Shown: positions 19,823-29,467, counted from the first letter of the stretch. The stretch is DNA of 64,000 nucleotides from Pseudomonas sp. DTU_2021_1001937_2_SI_NGA_ILE_001 (GCF_032463525.1 NZ_CP135971.1:4714501-4778500), one strand, 5' to 3'. Numbers and translations: made by a program. Notes: generated by a model not told the origin, from the sequence alone.

Positions 19823-21100
19823 TCAAGGCAGGCGATCTTCCGCCTGCTTGTGCTTCCAGCCGTCGTTGCCCGGCAGGATCAGGTTCAGCGCGATGGCGGT
19901 GATGGCGCACAGGGCGATGCCCTTGAGGCCGAAGTCATCCGGGCCATCGCCAGTGCCGACCAGCACGCCGCCAATACCGAACACCAGGGTCACCGAAACG
20001 ATCACCAGGTTGCGCGCCTCCGCCAGGTCCACCTTGTGGCGGATCATGGTGTTCAGGCCCACCGCCGCGATGGAGCCGAACAGCAGGCAGAGAATGCCGC
20101 CCATCACCGGTACCGGAATGCTTTGCAGCAGCGCGCCGAACTTGCCGATGAACGCCAGGCTGATGGCGAACACCGCCGCCCAGGTCATGATCTTCGGGTT
20201 GTAGTTCTTGGTCAGCATCACCGCGCCGGTGACTTCCGCGTAGGTGGTGTTGGGCGGACCACCGAACAGGCCGGCCGAGGTGGTGGCAATGCCGTCGCCC
20301 AGCAGGGTGCGGTGCAGGCCGGGAGTCTTCAGGTAGTCACGACCGGTCACGCTGCCCACCGCGATCACCCCGCCGATGTGCTCGATGGCCGGTGCCAGGG
20401 CCACCGGGACGATGAACAGGATGGCCTGCCAGTTGAATTCCGGTGCGGTGAAGTGCGGCATCGCCAGCCAGGGCGCTGCGGCGATCTTGCTGGTGTCCAC
20501 CACGCCGAACCAGAACGACAGCGCGAAGCCCACCAGCACGCCGGCGATGATCGGCACCAGGCGGAAGATGCCCTTGCCGAATACGGCGACGATCAGGGTG
20601 GTCAGCAGCGCCGGCATGGAGATCCACATGGCGGTCTGGTAGTGGATCAGTACGGAGCCGTCACCGGCCTTGCCCATGGCCATGTTGGCGGCGATGGGCG
20701 CCATGGCCAGGCCGATGGAAATCACCACCGGGCCGATCACCACGGGTGGCAGCAGGCGGTCGATGAAACCGGTGCCCTTGATCTTCACCGCCAGGCCCAG
20801 GAAGGTGTAGACGAAGCCGGCGGCCATTACGCCGCCCATGGTCGCCGCCAGGCCGAACTGGCCCTTGGCGAGAATGATCGGGGTGATGAAGGCGAAGCTG
20901 GACGCCAGGAACACCGGCACCTGGCGGCCGGTCACCAGCTGGAACAGCAGGGTGCCGAGGCCGGCGGTGAACAGCGCGACGTTGGGGTCGAGCCCGGAAA
21001 TCAGCGGCATCAGTACCAGGGCGCCGAACGCCACGAACAGCATCTGTGCCCCCGACAGCACGGTGCGCCAAAGGGGGTCATTGAACTCGTCATGCTTCAT
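19823..21100 (-). CDS. uraA: Uracil permease (NCS2 family)
   Basis: A 425-residue nucleobase:proton symporter with about 12-14 membrane segments. NCS2 signatures include the substrate-site region PVALAPAIEHIGG and GLFGGPPNTTYAEVTG. The start MKHDEFNDPLWR at 21100 is chosen; the 25 residues before it overlap the end of upp. It lies 4 bases after the upp stop, so upp-uraA form a uracil salvage operon. Confidence 0.93.
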   Translation of the reverse strand: MKHDEFNDPLWRTVLSGAQMLFVAFGALVLMPLISGLDPNVALFTAGLGTLLFQLVTGRQVPVFLASSFAFITPIILAKGQFGLAATMGGVMAAGFVYTFLGLAVKIKGTGFIDRLLPPVVIGPVVISIGLAMAPIAANMAMGKAGDGSVLIHYQTAMWISMPALLTTLIVAVFGKGIFRLVPIIAGVLVGFALSFWFGVVDTSKIAAAPWLAMPHFTAPEFNWQAILFIVPVALAPAIEHIGGVIAVGSVTGRDYLKTPGLHRTLLGDGIATTSAGLFGGPPNTTYAEVTGAVMLTKNYNPKIMTWAAVFAISLAFIGKFGALLQSIPVPVMGGILCLLFGSIAAVGLNTMIRHKVDLAEARNLVIVSVTLVFGIGGVLVGTGDGPDDFGLKGIALCAITAIALNLILPGNDGWKHKQAEDRLP

Positions 21101-21104
21101 CGGC

Positions 21105-21743
21105 TCAGGCGTCCTTCTGCTTGGTGCCGAAGATCTTGTCGCCGGCATCGCCCAGGCCGGGAATGATATAGCCATGTTCGTTCAGGCGCTCGTCGATCGA
21201 CGCAGTGTACAGCTGTACATCCGGGTGGGCCTTCTCCACCGCAGCGATGCCTTCCGGTGCGGCAACCAGCACCATGGCGCGGATTTCCTTGCAGCCAGCC
21301 TTCTTCAGCAGGTCGATGGTGGCGACCATTGAGCTGCCGGTGGCCAGCATCGGGTCGATGATCATCGCCAGCCGTTCGTCGATTTCCGGCACCAGCTTTT
21401 CCAGATAGGTGTGCGCCTGCAGGGTTTCTTCGTTGCGCGCCACACCGACGGCGCTCACCTTGGCACCGGGGATCAGGCTGAGCACGCCGTCGAGCATGCC
21501 GATGCCGGCGCGCAGGATCGGCACCACGGTGATTTTCTTGCCGGCGATCTTCTCGACCTGCACCGGGCCTGCCCAGCCAGGAATCTCGTAGCTTTCCAGC
21601 GGCAGGTCGGAGGTGGCCTCGTAGGTCAACAGCGCGCCGACTTCCTGGGCCAGTTCGCGAAAATTCTTGGTGCTGATGTCGGCGCGGCGCATCAGGCCGA
21701 TCTTGTGGCGGATCAGCGGGTGGCGGATTTCACGGATGGGCAT
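21105..21743 (-). CDS. upp: Uracil phosphoribosyltransferase
   Basis: Makes UMP from uracil and PRPP. From [20 protein letters not shown] (21743) it is 212 residues, the normal length. The PRPP-binding loop [13 protein letters not shown] and the C-terminal uracil-site region [16 protein letters not shown] are present. Earlier in-frame ATGs lie in the divergent gap and are rejected. CTCCAGGAGCC precedes the start as ribosome-binding site. Confidence 0.96.
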   Translation of the reverse strand: MPIREIRHPLIRHKIGLMRRADISTKNFRELAQEVGALLTYEATSDLPLESYEIPGWAGPVQVEKIAGKKITVVPILRAGIGMLDGVLSLIPGAKVSAVGVARNEETLQAHTYLEKLVPEIDERLAMIIDPMLATGSSMVATIDLLKKAGCKEIRAMVLVAAPEGIAAVEKAHPDVQLYTASIDERLNEHGYIIPGLGDAGDKIFGTKQKDA

Positions 21744-21946
21744 GGGCAAAGGGCTCCTGGAGGCGGGCAAAAAACGGCCTAGATTAATCGATTCGGCGGT
21801 TACTGTCTTACGGCAGATGAAGTATCTTCCTACCCATTTTCGCTGCCGAAGTGATGATTCCATCGACGTCAGTCTAGATCTGCTTGCCCTCGAACGAGGG
21901 GATGCGTACCTTTGCCGGTTTTTCTCATTGTTAACTGGAGCGATTC

Positions 21947-22504
21947 ATGTCCGCTGATCTCGAGCATATCCGTCAAGTCATGCGCGAGGCTGACTGCCTT
22001 TACAGCGAGGCCGAGGTCGATGCCGCCATCGCCCGCGTCGGTGCGCAAATCACCGCTGAACTGGCCGATCGCAACCCGGTGGTGTTCTGCGTGATGAACG
22101 GCGGCCTGATCTTCTGCGGCAAGCTGCTCACCCACCTGAAGTTCCCTCTGGAAGCCTCTTACCTGCATGCCACCCGCTACCGCAACGAAACCAGCGGCGG
22201 CGAGCTGTTCTGGAAGGCCAAGCCGGAAGTCTCGTTCATCGACCGCGACGTGCTGATCATCGACGACATCCTCGATGAAGGTCACACCCTGGGCGCGATC
22301 ATCGACTTCTGCCGTCACGCCGGTGCCCGCGCTGTGCATACTGCCGTGCTGATCGACAAGGATCACGACCGCAAGGCGCGCCCCGAGTACAAGGCCGACT
22401 ACGTGGGCCTGCCGTGCGTGGACCGCTTCATCTTCGGTTTCGGCATGGACTACAAGGGCTACTGGCGTAACGCCGCTGGCATCTATGCGGTCAAGGGCCT
22501 GTAA
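21947..22504 (+). CDS. hpt: Hypoxanthine-guanine phosphoribosyltransferase
   Basis: Purine salvage enzyme of 185 residues with the PRPP motif VLIIDDILDEGHTLGAI and the N-terminal NGGLIFCGKLL loop. CTGGAGCG precedes the ATG. It is divergent from upp across 203 bases, in which an A/T-rich stretch and a small CCCTCG-AA-CGAGGG hairpin near 21888 are seen. Confidence 0.94.
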   Translation: MSADLEHIRQVMREADCLYSEAEVDAAIARVGAQITAELADRNPVVFCVMNGGLIFCGKLLTHLKFPLEASYLHATRYRNETSGGELFWKAKPEVSFIDRDVLIIDDILDEGHTLGAIIDFCRHAGARAVHTAVLIDKDHDRKARPEYKADYVGLPCVDRFIFGFGMDYKGYWRNAAGIYAVKGL

Positions 22505-22543
22505 GCAGCCGGGCGCGGCGACTGGACGACAAGGAGTGTGTCA

Positions 22544-23023
22544 ATGAAATCACTGATGATCAGCGCCGCGCTGGCCCTGGCGCTGCTTGCCGGCAGCGCT
22601 GTGGCGGGGCCCATGCACGAGCAGTACCTGCCGCCGGATGACCAGAGTCTGCGCGAGGGCACGCCTGAGCAGCAGCAATTGATGCTGATTACCGAGTATT
22701 CGGTGGTGGTGGGCAACCAGCGGCCCTCCAACCAGCAACCGATTCCGGTCACCGCGCCGCTGTCGATCAGCCTGCGCGGCAAGCCGCTGAACAAGGGCGC
22801 GACCCTCAGCGAGGTGCAGATCCACTTCGACGGTGAAAGCAAGAGCCTGAAGAGACCTAGTTTCGATGCCGCCAGCCGCACCCTGACGCTGTATTACCCG
22901 CAATCGCATTACCGCACGCTGGTCGACCTGCTGCGCAACGAGAAGGTCTACTGCCAGTTCCTGGTGTACGCCAACGGGCATGTCTGGGCCGACCTGCACA
23001 CGGCCGGGGCAAAGCCGCGTTGA
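22544..23023 (+). CDS. Conserved secreted protein
   Basis: From the ATG at 22544, with AAGGAG seven bases upstream, the product is 159 residues with a classical signal peptide (cleavage likely after GSAVA). The mature part has no motif I can name; it looks beta-rich and ends in VYANGHVWADLHTAGAKPR. It lies 39 bases after hpt and may be co-transcribed. Function unknown. Confidence 0.75.
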   Translation: MKSLMISAALALALLAGSAVAGPMHEQYLPPDDQSLREGTPEQQQLMLITEYSVVVGNQRPSNQQPIPVTAPLSISLRGKPLNKGATLSEVQIHFDGESKSLKRPSFDAASRTLTLYYPQSHYRTLVDLLRNEKVYCQFLVYANGHVWADLHTAGAKPR

Positions 23024-23089
23024 GCTAAGCGGCGTGGCGGATATACACTGCCCGCCCCGTGAAAGTGACCGTGCCCCTTGGAGCCCGCA

Positions 23090-23380
23090 ATGCGTAAAGA
23101 CAAGAAGCAGATCATCGGCGACGAGATCGGTGACGAGCAGATCAAGCTGTTCCTCGAATTCGAGCCCGTCGACGCCACCTCGCCGTCGCTGCACAAGCTG
23201 ATCAAGGCCTACCGGGGCCTGCGCATCGATGATTTCGAGCGTTTCCTGGTGTTCTTCCGTGAGGCGGGCTACGACCTGGACGGCAAGGACGCACAAGGTC
23301 AGACCTTCGTCGAGCTGATCAAGGACCAGCGCAACGCCGATGACTACATCGAGTTGGTGGAGAAGGCGCGCGCCGCCTGA
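23090..23380 (+). CDS. PA4642-family small protein
   Basis: A 96-residue acidic, helical cytoplasmic protein, MRKDKKQIIGDEIGDEQIK to the C-terminus IELVEKARAA. It resembles the conserved Pseudomonas PA4642 family. Context gives no function. An in-frame ATG four codons earlier is possible; CTTGGAG favours 23090. Confidence 0.8.
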   Translation: MRKDKKQIIGDEIGDEQIKLFLEFEPVDATSPSLHKLIKAYRGLRIDDFERFLVFFREAGYDLDGKDAQGQTFVELIKDQRNADDYIELVEKARAA

Positions 23381-23390
23381 GGCCATTGTC

Positions 23391-23414
23391 TGTGAGCGAG
23401 CCGGCTCGCTCACA
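23391..23414. terminator. Perfect 24-bp palindrome between converging genes
   Basis: TGTGAGCGAGCC followed by its exact reverse complement GGCTCGCTCACA. It lies ten bases after the PA4642-like gene and just before the end of the permease gene on the other strand. Likely a shared 3'-end hairpin or a degenerate REP; no U-run. Confidence 0.6.
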
Positions 23415-23422
23415 TCGGCCTG

Positions 23423-24253
23423 TCAGTTTCGCGGCTGGTAGGCCTTGCCGTAGTGCCTTTCCAGGCGCGCCTGGAGCAATTCCAGGCCGATCGACATGAT
23501 CCAGTACAGCGCCGCCGCCGTGGTCAGCATCTCGATGTAGCGATAGCTGGAGCGGCCGTAGGACTGGGCCAGGAACATCACTTCCCATACCCCCATCACT
23601 GAAATCAGCGACGAGTCCTTGAGCATCGAGATGAACTGGTTGGTGGTCGGCGGGATGATGGTGCGCATCGCCTGCGGTAGCGTAATCAGCCAGAACACCT
23701 GGGCCGGGCGCAGCGCCAGGGCCATGGCGGCTTCGCGCTGGCCAGCGGCGACGCCAATGATGCCGGACCGGAAGATCTCGCTGAGGTAGGCGCCGTAGTT
23801 CAGCGACAGGGCGATCACCCCGGCGAGAATCGCCCCCGGCACCACGCCGATTTGCGGCAGCCCCAGGTAGATCAGCAGAATCTGGATCAGCAGCGGTGTG
23901 CCGCGGAAGAACGAGGCATAGAAGCTGGCGATGCCGAACGCCACCGCACTGCGCGACAGCCGCGCCAGGGCGGCGACGAAGCCCAGCAGTACCGAGACCA
24001 CGATCGAGCACAGACACACGAACAGTGTCAGCGCCGCACCTTGCAGGAAGCCGTTGGGCGCCAGGTGCAGGCCGACCAGGTTGGGCAACTTGTCGAGGAT
24101 GATCGAGAACTTCAGGTCGAAGCTCAGGAAGAAACCGGTGAACAGGGCGAACATCGTCGCCCAGGTCAGGTACAGCCGGGTCCTGAAGCCGAACAGGCGC
24201 TTGAGCAGACCCTGTCGGGCCGGCACGGGAGGGCGTTTCGGAAAGCTGGTCAT
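23423..24253 (-). CDS. Amino-acid ABC transporter permease
   Basis: A 276-residue inner-membrane protein of the His/Glu/Arg-type permease family, with about five or six membrane segments and the EAA motif in REAAMALALRPAQVFWLITLPQA. Its start overlaps the stop of the binding-protein gene by four bases. No ATP-binding subunit gene is adjacent, so an ATPase encoded elsewhere must serve it. Confidence 0.92.
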   Translation of the reverse strand: MTSFPKRPPVPARQGLLKRLFGFRTRLYLTWATMFALFTGFFLSFDLKFSIILDKLPNLVGLHLAPNGFLQGAALTLFVCLCSIVVSVLLGFVAALARLSRSAVAFGIASFYASFFRGTPLLIQILLIYLGLPQIGVVPGAILAGVIALSLNYGAYLSEIFRSGIIGVAAGQREAAMALALRPAQVFWLITLPQAMRTIIPPTTNQFISMLKDSSLISVMGVWEVMFLAQSYGRSSYRYIEMLTTAAALYWIMSIGLELLQARLERHYGKAYQPRN

Positions 24254-25071
24254 TTACTGATGTCGGCGCCGATCCACTTCTGCGACAGGCGGGCCAGTGT
24301 GCCGTCCTTCTTGAGTTCTTCGAAGACCTCGCGAACCTTGGCGTTCCACTCGGCATCGCCTTTCTCGATGGCGACGAAGTTCGGCTCTTCGTACAGGGCC
24401 GGGCCGGCCAGCTTGAAGCGCTTGTCCTGGTCCAGGCGAGGCTGGGCAGTGACCAGGTTGGTCAGCACCGCATCCAGGCGCTTGCCGGCACCCAGGCCGA
24501 GGTCCTGGAACGCCACGTTGTCGTTGTCGTAGGGGGCGATCTGCACGTTTTCGAACGGATACTCCAGGGGCTTGCCGCTGCCGCCTTCGATCACCAGGTT
24601 CTTGTTCAGGTAGCTCTCGTAGCTTGACGCGCTGGTCAGGCCGACCTTCTTGCCGCTCAGGTCCTTGGCAGCGTGGATACGGTCATCCTGGGCGTTGACC
24701 ACGATCACCGCTGGCGACGCGTAGTACTCCACCGGGAAGTCGAACACTTCGGCACGCGACTGGCTGGGGGTCATGGAGCAGATGCAGATGTCATAGCGGC
24801 CGGCCCAGCGGCCTGCGGCGATCACGTCCCAGGAGGGCGTTTCGAGGCGCAGCTTGACGCCCAGCTTGTCGGCCACGGCCTTGGCCACGTCGACATCGAA
24901 GCCATCTAGCTGGTTCTGGTCGTTGAGGAAGGAGAAGGGCGGGTAGCTCTCCATCAGCACGTTGACCAGTTCCTTGTTGTCCTGCACACGCTGCAGGGTC
25001 GCGCCCGCCAGGGCCTGGCTGGAGACGGTCAGGGCGAAAAGGCCGATACCCAGAAGCGCACGTAGTTTCAC
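24250..25071 (-). CDS. Family 3 periplasmic amino-acid-binding protein
   Basis: The 273-residue product has a signal peptide (cleavage near SSQALA) and the family 3 solute-binding fold: YPPFSFLNDQNQLDGFDVDV, DICICSMTPSQSR and the hinge region. The exact ligand cannot be read from sequence. It is the first gene of a two-gene operon with the permease and is divergent from a homocysteine methyltransferase gene, which might hint at a sulfur amino acid. Confidence 0.9.
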   Translation of the reverse strand: MKLRALLGIGLFALTVSSQALAGATLQRVQDNKELVNVLMESYPPFSFLNDQNQLDGFDVDVAKAVADKLGVKLRLETPSWDVIAAGRWAGRYDICICSMTPSQSRAEVFDFPVEYYASPAVIVVNAQDDRIHAAKDLSGKKVGLTSASSYESYLNKNLVIEGGSGKPLEYPFENVQIAPYDNDNVAFQDLGLGAGKRLDAVLTNLVTAQPRLDQDKRFKLAGPALYEEPNFVAIEKGDAEWNAKVREVFEELKKDGTLARLSQKWIGADISK

Positions 25072-25112
25072 GAAGGAACCTCGAAATAATGGTTGTCGTT
25101 TGAAGAAAGTGG

Positions 25113-25125
25113 CGTATTAAATACG
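25113..25125. promoter_or_regulatory. 13-bp palindrome in divergent gap
   Basis: CGTATT-A-AATACG, an exact inverted repeat, lies midway between the ABC binding-protein gene and the methyltransferase gene, next to an AT-rich stretch (GTTATATAAGG). It could be an operator shared by both. Confidence 0.4.
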
Positions 25126-25181
25126 TTATATAAGGCTCAATTCTAATGAGTCTTTTTCATATGTATATAAGTAGAGCGAAT

Positions 25182-26078
25182 ATGACTCAAGGTTCGACAG
25201 TAATTCTCGACGGCGGCATGGGCCGCGAACTGCAACGCCGGGGCGCGCCGTTCCGCCAGCCGGAGTGGTCGGCCCTGGCGCTGACCGAGTCTCCGCAAGC
25301 GGTCGTTGCGGTGCACGCCGCGTACATCCAGGCAGGTGCCCAGGTCATTACTGCCAACAGCTATGCGGTGGTGCCGTTTCATATCGGCGAGGAGCGCTTC
25401 GCCCGTGAAGGTCAGGCGCTGGCAGTAACCGCCGGGCAACTGGCCCGGCAGGCCGCCGATGCGGTCGGTGGGCGGGTACTGGTGGCCGGTTCGCTGCCAC
25501 CGCTGTTCGGTTCCTACCGTCCCGACCTGTTCGATGCCTCGCGCGCCGCACAGGTGTTGCAGCCGTTGGTGACGGGGCTGGCCCCCCATGTGGATCTGTG
25601 GCTGGCGGAAACCCAGAGCAGCATCATCGAGGCACGTACCATCCGCGCCGGTTTGCCAGCCGATGGCAAGCCCTTCTGGCTGTCGTTCACCCTGCAGGAT
25701 GAAGACGTCGACGACACTCCGCGCCTGCGCTCGGGCGAGCCAGTGGCCGACGCCGCGCGTGCGGCAGCCGAGCTGGGCGCGGCGACCCTGCTGTTCAACT
25801 GCAGCCAGCCGGAAGTGATCGGTGCCGCCATCGATACCGCCCGTGCCGTGTTTGCCGAGCTGAACGTGCAGATCGGTGTGGGGGCCTACGCCAACGCCTT
25901 CCCGCCACAGCCCAAGGACGCCACCGCCAACGATGGCCTGGACGAGCTGCGTGAGGACCTCGACCCGCAGGGTTACCAGCAGTGGGCCGCCGACTGGGTC
26001 AAGCGCGGCGCCACGCACATCGGCGGCTGCTGCGGCATTGGCCCGGAGCACATTGAAGTGCTGGCCCGCAGCCTCTGA
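25182..26078 (+). CDS. Homocysteine S-methyltransferase family protein
   Basis: A zinc-dependent methyltransferase, 298 residues from MTQGSTVILDGGMGRELQRR. The zinc ligands are the Cys in LFNCSQPEVI and the CysCys pair in HIGGCCGIGPEHIE. Members use S-methylmethionine or similar donors. An upstream ATG at 25146 would add 12 residues; the later start fits the family N-terminus but has a weak ribosome-binding site. Confidence 0.87.
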   Translation: MTQGSTVILDGGMGRELQRRGAPFRQPEWSALALTESPQAVVAVHAAYIQAGAQVITANSYAVVPFHIGEERFAREGQALAVTAGQLARQAADAVGGRVLVAGSLPPLFGSYRPDLFDASRAAQVLQPLVTGLAPHVDLWLAETQSSIIEARTIRAGLPADGKPFWLSFTLQDEDVDDTPRLRSGEPVADAARAAAELGAATLLFNCSQPEVIGAAIDTARAVFAELNVQIGVGAYANAFPPQPKDATANDGLDELREDLDPQGYQQWAADWVKRGATHIGGCCGIGPEHIEVLARSL

Positions 26079-26126
26079 TCTTCCCCGCAAGGCGCTACGC
26101 CCTTGCATACCTGGCCTGTAAAAACA

Positions 26127-26163
26127 CAAAACCCCGTGGCTCGGCGAGCAGCACGGGGTTTTG
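26127..26163. terminator. Bidirectional rho-independent terminator
   Basis: CAAAACCCCGTG pairs exactly with CACGGGGTTTTG, with A-run and T-run on the two sides. It sits between the converging methyltransferase and mqo genes and can terminate both. Confidence 0.85.
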
Positions 26164-26185
26164 CGTTTGACTGGCGGTCAGGCCA

Positions 26186-27697
26186 TCAGGCGATGCTTTG
26201 TGCTTCGCTCTCCTGGTGTGCCGCCAGGTTCAGGGCTTCGTCGCTCTGTGCGCTGATGCGCTGGTACAGCTGCGCATCGCTGGCCAGGGCCTTCTCACGA
26301 GCCGGGAAGATCTCGTTGAGCTTGGCTGTCCATTCACCCTTGGCCTTGTCGGCGAAGCAGCGTTCGATCAGCTCAAGCATGATCGATACGGTCACCGAGG
26401 CCCCAGGCGAGGCGCCGAGCAGGGCGGCCAGGGAACCGTCGGCGGCCGCGACCAGCTCGGTACCGAACTGCAGCACGCCGCCTTTCTTGGCGTCCTTCTT
26501 GATGATCTGCACGCGCTGGCCGGCGATCTCCAGGCGCCAGTCCTCGGCTTTGGCCTGCGGATAGAAGCGGCGCAGCGAGTCGAGGCGCTGTTCCATGGAC
26601 TGGCGCACTTCGCTGACCAGGTATTTGGTCAGGTCCATGTTGTCGCGGGCCACGGCCAGCATTGGCTTGATGTTGCTCATGCGCACCGACAGCGGCAGGT
26701 CGAGCAGCGAGCCGTGCTTGAGGAACTTGGTTGTGAAGCCGGCGAACGGTCCGAACAGCAGAGACTTCTTGCCATCGACCACGCGGGTGTCCAGGTGCGG
26801 CACCGACATCGGTGGCGAGCCGACCGCTGCCTGGCTGTACACCTTGGCCTGGTGCAGCTTGACCACCTCCGGGTTGTCGCAGCGCAGCCACTGGCCGCTG
26901 ACCGGGAAGCCGCCGAAGCCCTTGCCTTCCTCGATGCCGGACATCTGCAGCAGCGGCAGGGCCGCGCCGCCAGCGCCGAGGAACACGAAGCGGGCGTCGA
27001 TATCGCGGGTGCTGCCGGTATTGACGTCCTTGATGGTGACGGTCCAGCCCTGGCCGTTGCGGGTCAGGTTGGTCACGCGCTTGTTGTACTTGACCTGGGC
27101 GTCAGGCTCGCTGGCCAGATGCGCGAGCAACTGGTTGGTCAGGGCGCCGAAGTTGACGTCGGTGCCGTTGGTCATGCGGGTGGCACAGAGCTTCTGGTCG
27201 GCCGGTCGGCCGGCCATCATCAGCGGCATCCACTCCTTCAGCTTGCCGTGGTCTTCGGTGTATTCCATCGCGGCGAAGGCATGGTGCTGGCGCAGGGTTT
27301 CGAAACGGGTCTTGAGGAACGACATGTCCTTTTCGCCCTGCACGTAGCTCAGGTGCGGGACGGGATTGATGAAGGTACTGGTCGTCTTGAAGCTGCCCTT
27401 GCGCACCAGATAGGCCCAGAATTGCTTCGAGACCTCGAACTGCGTGTTGATGTGCACGGCTTTCTTGATGTCGACGGATCCGTCGGCGGCTTGCGGGGTG
27501 TAGTTCAGCTCGCACAGGCCGGCGTGACCGGTGCCGGCGTTGTTCCAGGGGTTGGAACTCTCTGCAGCGCCGGAATCCATCAGCTCGACGACTTCCAGCT
27601 TCAGGCTGGGGTCGAGCTCCTTGAGCAGCACGCCCAGCGTGGCACTCATGATGCCCGCTCCGACCAGTACTACGTCGACTGCTTCGTTATGCGCCAT
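26186..27697 (-). CDS. mqo: Malate:quinone oxidoreductase
   Basis: Membrane-associated FAD enzyme that oxidises malate to oxaloacetate and passes electrons to quinone. The 503-residue product begins [20 protein letters not shown] with the FAD motif [31 protein letters not shown] and [19 protein letters not shown] are family hallmarks. The start at 27697 is chosen over an ATG ten codons earlier. A 726-base gap lies upstream. Confidence 0.95.
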   Translation of the reverse strand: MAHNEAVDVVLVGAGIMSATLGVLLKELDPSLKLEVVELMDSGAAESSNPWNNAGTGHAGLCELNYTPQAADGSVDIKKAVHINTQFEVSKQFWAYLVRKGSFKTTSTFINPVPHLSYVQGEKDMSFLKTRFETLRQHHAFAAMEYTEDHGKLKEWMPLMMAGRPADQKLCATRMTNGTDVNFGALTNQLLAHLASEPDAQVKYNKRVTNLTRNGQGWTVTIKDVNTGSTRDIDARFVFLGAGGAALPLLQMSGIEEGKGFGGFPVSGQWLRCDNPEVVKLHQAKVYSQAAVGSPPMSVPHLDTRVVDGKKSLLFGPFAGFTTKFLKHGSLLDLPLSVRMSNIKPMLAVARDNMDLTKYLVSEVRQSMEQRLDSLRRFYPQAKAEDWRLEIAGQRVQIIKKDAKKGGVLQFGTELVAAADGSLAALLGASPGASVTVSIMLELIERCFADKAKGEWTAKLNEIFPAREKALASDAQLYQRISAQSDEALNLAAHQESEAQSIA

Positions 27698-28423
27698 TAA
27701 CGCGTCTCCAAAATCTGCAACACCCAATGGACGGCCTGCGTTCCCGAGGCTGATTGCCAGGTATTGAGGGCATGATGCGGCATCATGCTTCGCACGTCCT
27801 GGCCGGGAACGAGTGTCCGGTTTTCAGGATCTGCCCGAGGGCGCCGGTCAGCGATGCTCAAGGGGCGGATCCCAGCAATGTTTTGCATCTCACGCGCAGG
27901 TCCGGCAGGGCTGCAAGGGGTTCATCCAGACGATCATGAACGCATTTTGCAGCCTGTGGGGCCATACGACCATCGTCAGACGCCTGACGATGACTCTGCG
28001 TGGTGACGTTCGACCCTGCCTGGGGAAGCCGATGATGACGCCGGTGCATCTACAAACCTATTCATGTGCTCGCCACACTCTTGTGAAGTTGTGAAACCCG
28101 TTATTTCGTGCCTCTTTTTGGAGACGCGAACCAAACCTCAAAAGGGGCTGCGAGGGCAGCTCCGGCATGTCCGCTGTTCACAAGTGAGGCGTCGGGGGGC
28201 GCGAAAGGTTCGATCGGATCCGAGCGAGTGCGCGCCGCCCATCGAATCATCGCGATACGACCGGACTGCGTGGGCGGCTCTCTGTGGGCATTGCGAAGGA
28301 GCTAATTTCGTGGATTAGCGATGCAGCGAGGCCCGATCAGGAGACGTCCTTATAATCGGGGGGAGATTATAGCGATGAAACATCGGGAATTGGTTGGCCT
28401 GATTGACATTTATGTCGATTAAT
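27698..28423. other. 726-base gap upstream of mqo with hairpins and back-to-back -10 boxes
   Basis: No convincing gene is present. Two perfect hairpins occur: GCATGATG-CGG-CATCATGC (27770-27788) and CATCGTCAG-ACGC-CTGACGATG (27971-27992). TATAAT boxes occur on the plus strand at 28351-28356 and on the minus strand at 28366-28371; the latter would give mqo a leader of about 660 nt. A GC-rich stretch around 28140-28290 could hold a small RNA. No known family is recognised. Confidence 0.4.
28402..28419. promoter_or_regulatory. 18-bp imperfect palindrome
   Basis: ATtGACAT-tt-ATGTCgAT, arms matching at seven of eight positions, lies just past the stop of the 77-residue gene and upstream of the candidate mqo -10. 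It looks like a dimeric operator, but no regulator can be assigned. Confidence 0.35.
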
Positions 28424-28657
28424 TCAGGCCGCCAGCAGCAGGCGCAGCGCCGAGCGTGCGGCACGTGGCGTGATCCGGGCGCTGGCGGGCAGGGGCTGAC
28501 CCAGCCAGACCAGGCGTTGTTCGTTGACCTCGACCCACTCGCCGCCCTGTGGCGCGTGGCTGCAGTGTTTGAAGGCACGGCAGATACCGCTTTCATCCAG
28601 GCGTGCGAAGTGGCGCGGGGCAGGGCGTGCGCTGAACAGAGACCGGAAAAAGCTCAT
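28424..28657 (-). CDS. Small conserved Pseudomonas protein of unknown function
   Basis: A 77-residue basic product, MSFFRSLFSARPAPRHFARL to ARSALRLLLAA, with a central GGEWVEVNEQRLVWLGQPLP. AGAGAGCATCGTC before the ATG gives a modest ribosome-binding site. No known domain. It is divergent from the YajG-like lipoprotein gene. Confidence 0.65.
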   Translation of the reverse strand: MSFFRSLFSARPAPRHFARLDESGICRAFKHCSHAPQGGEWVEVNEQRLVWLGQPLPASARITPRAARSALRLLLAA

Positions 28658-28812
28658 GACGATGCTCTCTTTGGAAAACTGCGCACAGCTTGGCGCAGTG
28701 AAGTGACATGCGCATTACAATGCCGCTGGCGCTGAACCAGCAGGCGCTGCCAGCGGTCGGATTTTCGCTATACTGCCGCCCATCGATTGCCTGCCCCCGT
28801 GGAGATATGAGC

Positions 28813-29394
28813 ATGCTGCGTCGCGTTTTGTTTGGTCTGCTTGCCGTAAGCAGTTTGACCCTGGTCGGTTGTGCCCACAGCCCGCAACAGCTGAGCCCGC
28901 AGCCGCGCATTACCGCGCAGCTGGCGCCGGTCGGCCATGGCCAGCCGGTGGTCGTGCGTGTCGTCGATGGCCGCCAGAGCCAGGTGCTGGGCACCCGTGG
29001 CGGCATGTATCCGGAAACCAGCTCCATCACCGTCAGCGGCGCCGACGTGCTGCCCAAGCTGCAGGCCCAGGCAGAAGCCGCCGTGCGCCTGCTCGGCTTT
29101 ACGCCGACTCAGGGTGGCAATGCCCCGCAGTTGACCGTGACCCTGGCTGACCTGCGCTATCAGTCGCCGAAGGAAGGCATGTACGTGACCGAAGCGACCA
29201 TCAGCTCGACCTTCCGTGCTGACGTGCGCAACAACGGCCGTTCCTACAATGGCCGTTACGCCGCCTCGCTGGACCAGCGTTTCGGCATGGCGCCCAACCA
29301 GGAAACCAACACCAAGCTGGTCGGCGATGTCCTTAGCGATGCCCTGACCCGCGTGTTCCAGGACCCGACCATCGGTAACACCCTGGCGCAGTAA
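28813..29394 (+). CDS. YajG-family lipoprotein
   Basis: The 193-residue product has lipobox TLVGC, giving lipid-modified Cys18 (MLRRVLFGLLAVSSLTLVGC), and a YajG-type body (SSITVSGADVLPKLQAQ, TFRADVRNNGRSYNGRY). The start at 28813 has GGAG eight bases upstream; an ATG two codons earlier is too close to that site. YajG-like proteins are outer-membrane lipoproteins without firm function. A terminator follows. Confidence 0.85.
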   Translation: MLRRVLFGLLAVSSLTLVGCAHSPQQLSPQPRITAQLAPVGHGQPVVVRVVDGRQSQVLGTRGGMYPETSSITVSGADVLPKLQAQAEAAVRLLGFTPTQGGNAPQLTVTLADLRYQSPKEGMYVTEATISSTFRADVRNNGRSYNGRYAASLDQRFGMAPNQETNTKLVGDVLSDALTRVFQDPTIGNTLAQ

Positions 29395-29406
29395 ACGGCG
29401 CCCGTC

Positions 29407-29450
29407 ATGAAAAAGCCCGGCCTCTTGTGAGAGGGGCCGGGCTTTTTCAT
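29407..29450. terminator. Rho-independent terminator, bidirectional
   Basis: ATGAAAAAGCCCGGCC pairs exactly with GGCCGGGCTTTTTCAT around the loop TCTTGTGAGAGG. It ends the YajG-like gene on the plus strand and the 73-residue gene on the minus strand. Confidence 0.9.
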
Positions 29451-29467
29451 GGGGCTGTGTTTTTGCC

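Noticed and set aside
21206..21219. Two TGTACA hexamers inside upp as a light box
   Set aside because: They are only 2 bases apart rather than 12, and lie within coding sequence.
28064..28318. 84-codon open frame upstream of mqo
   Set aside because: Arg/Cys-rich sequence without ribosome-binding site or family resemblance; probably chance in GC-rich DNA.
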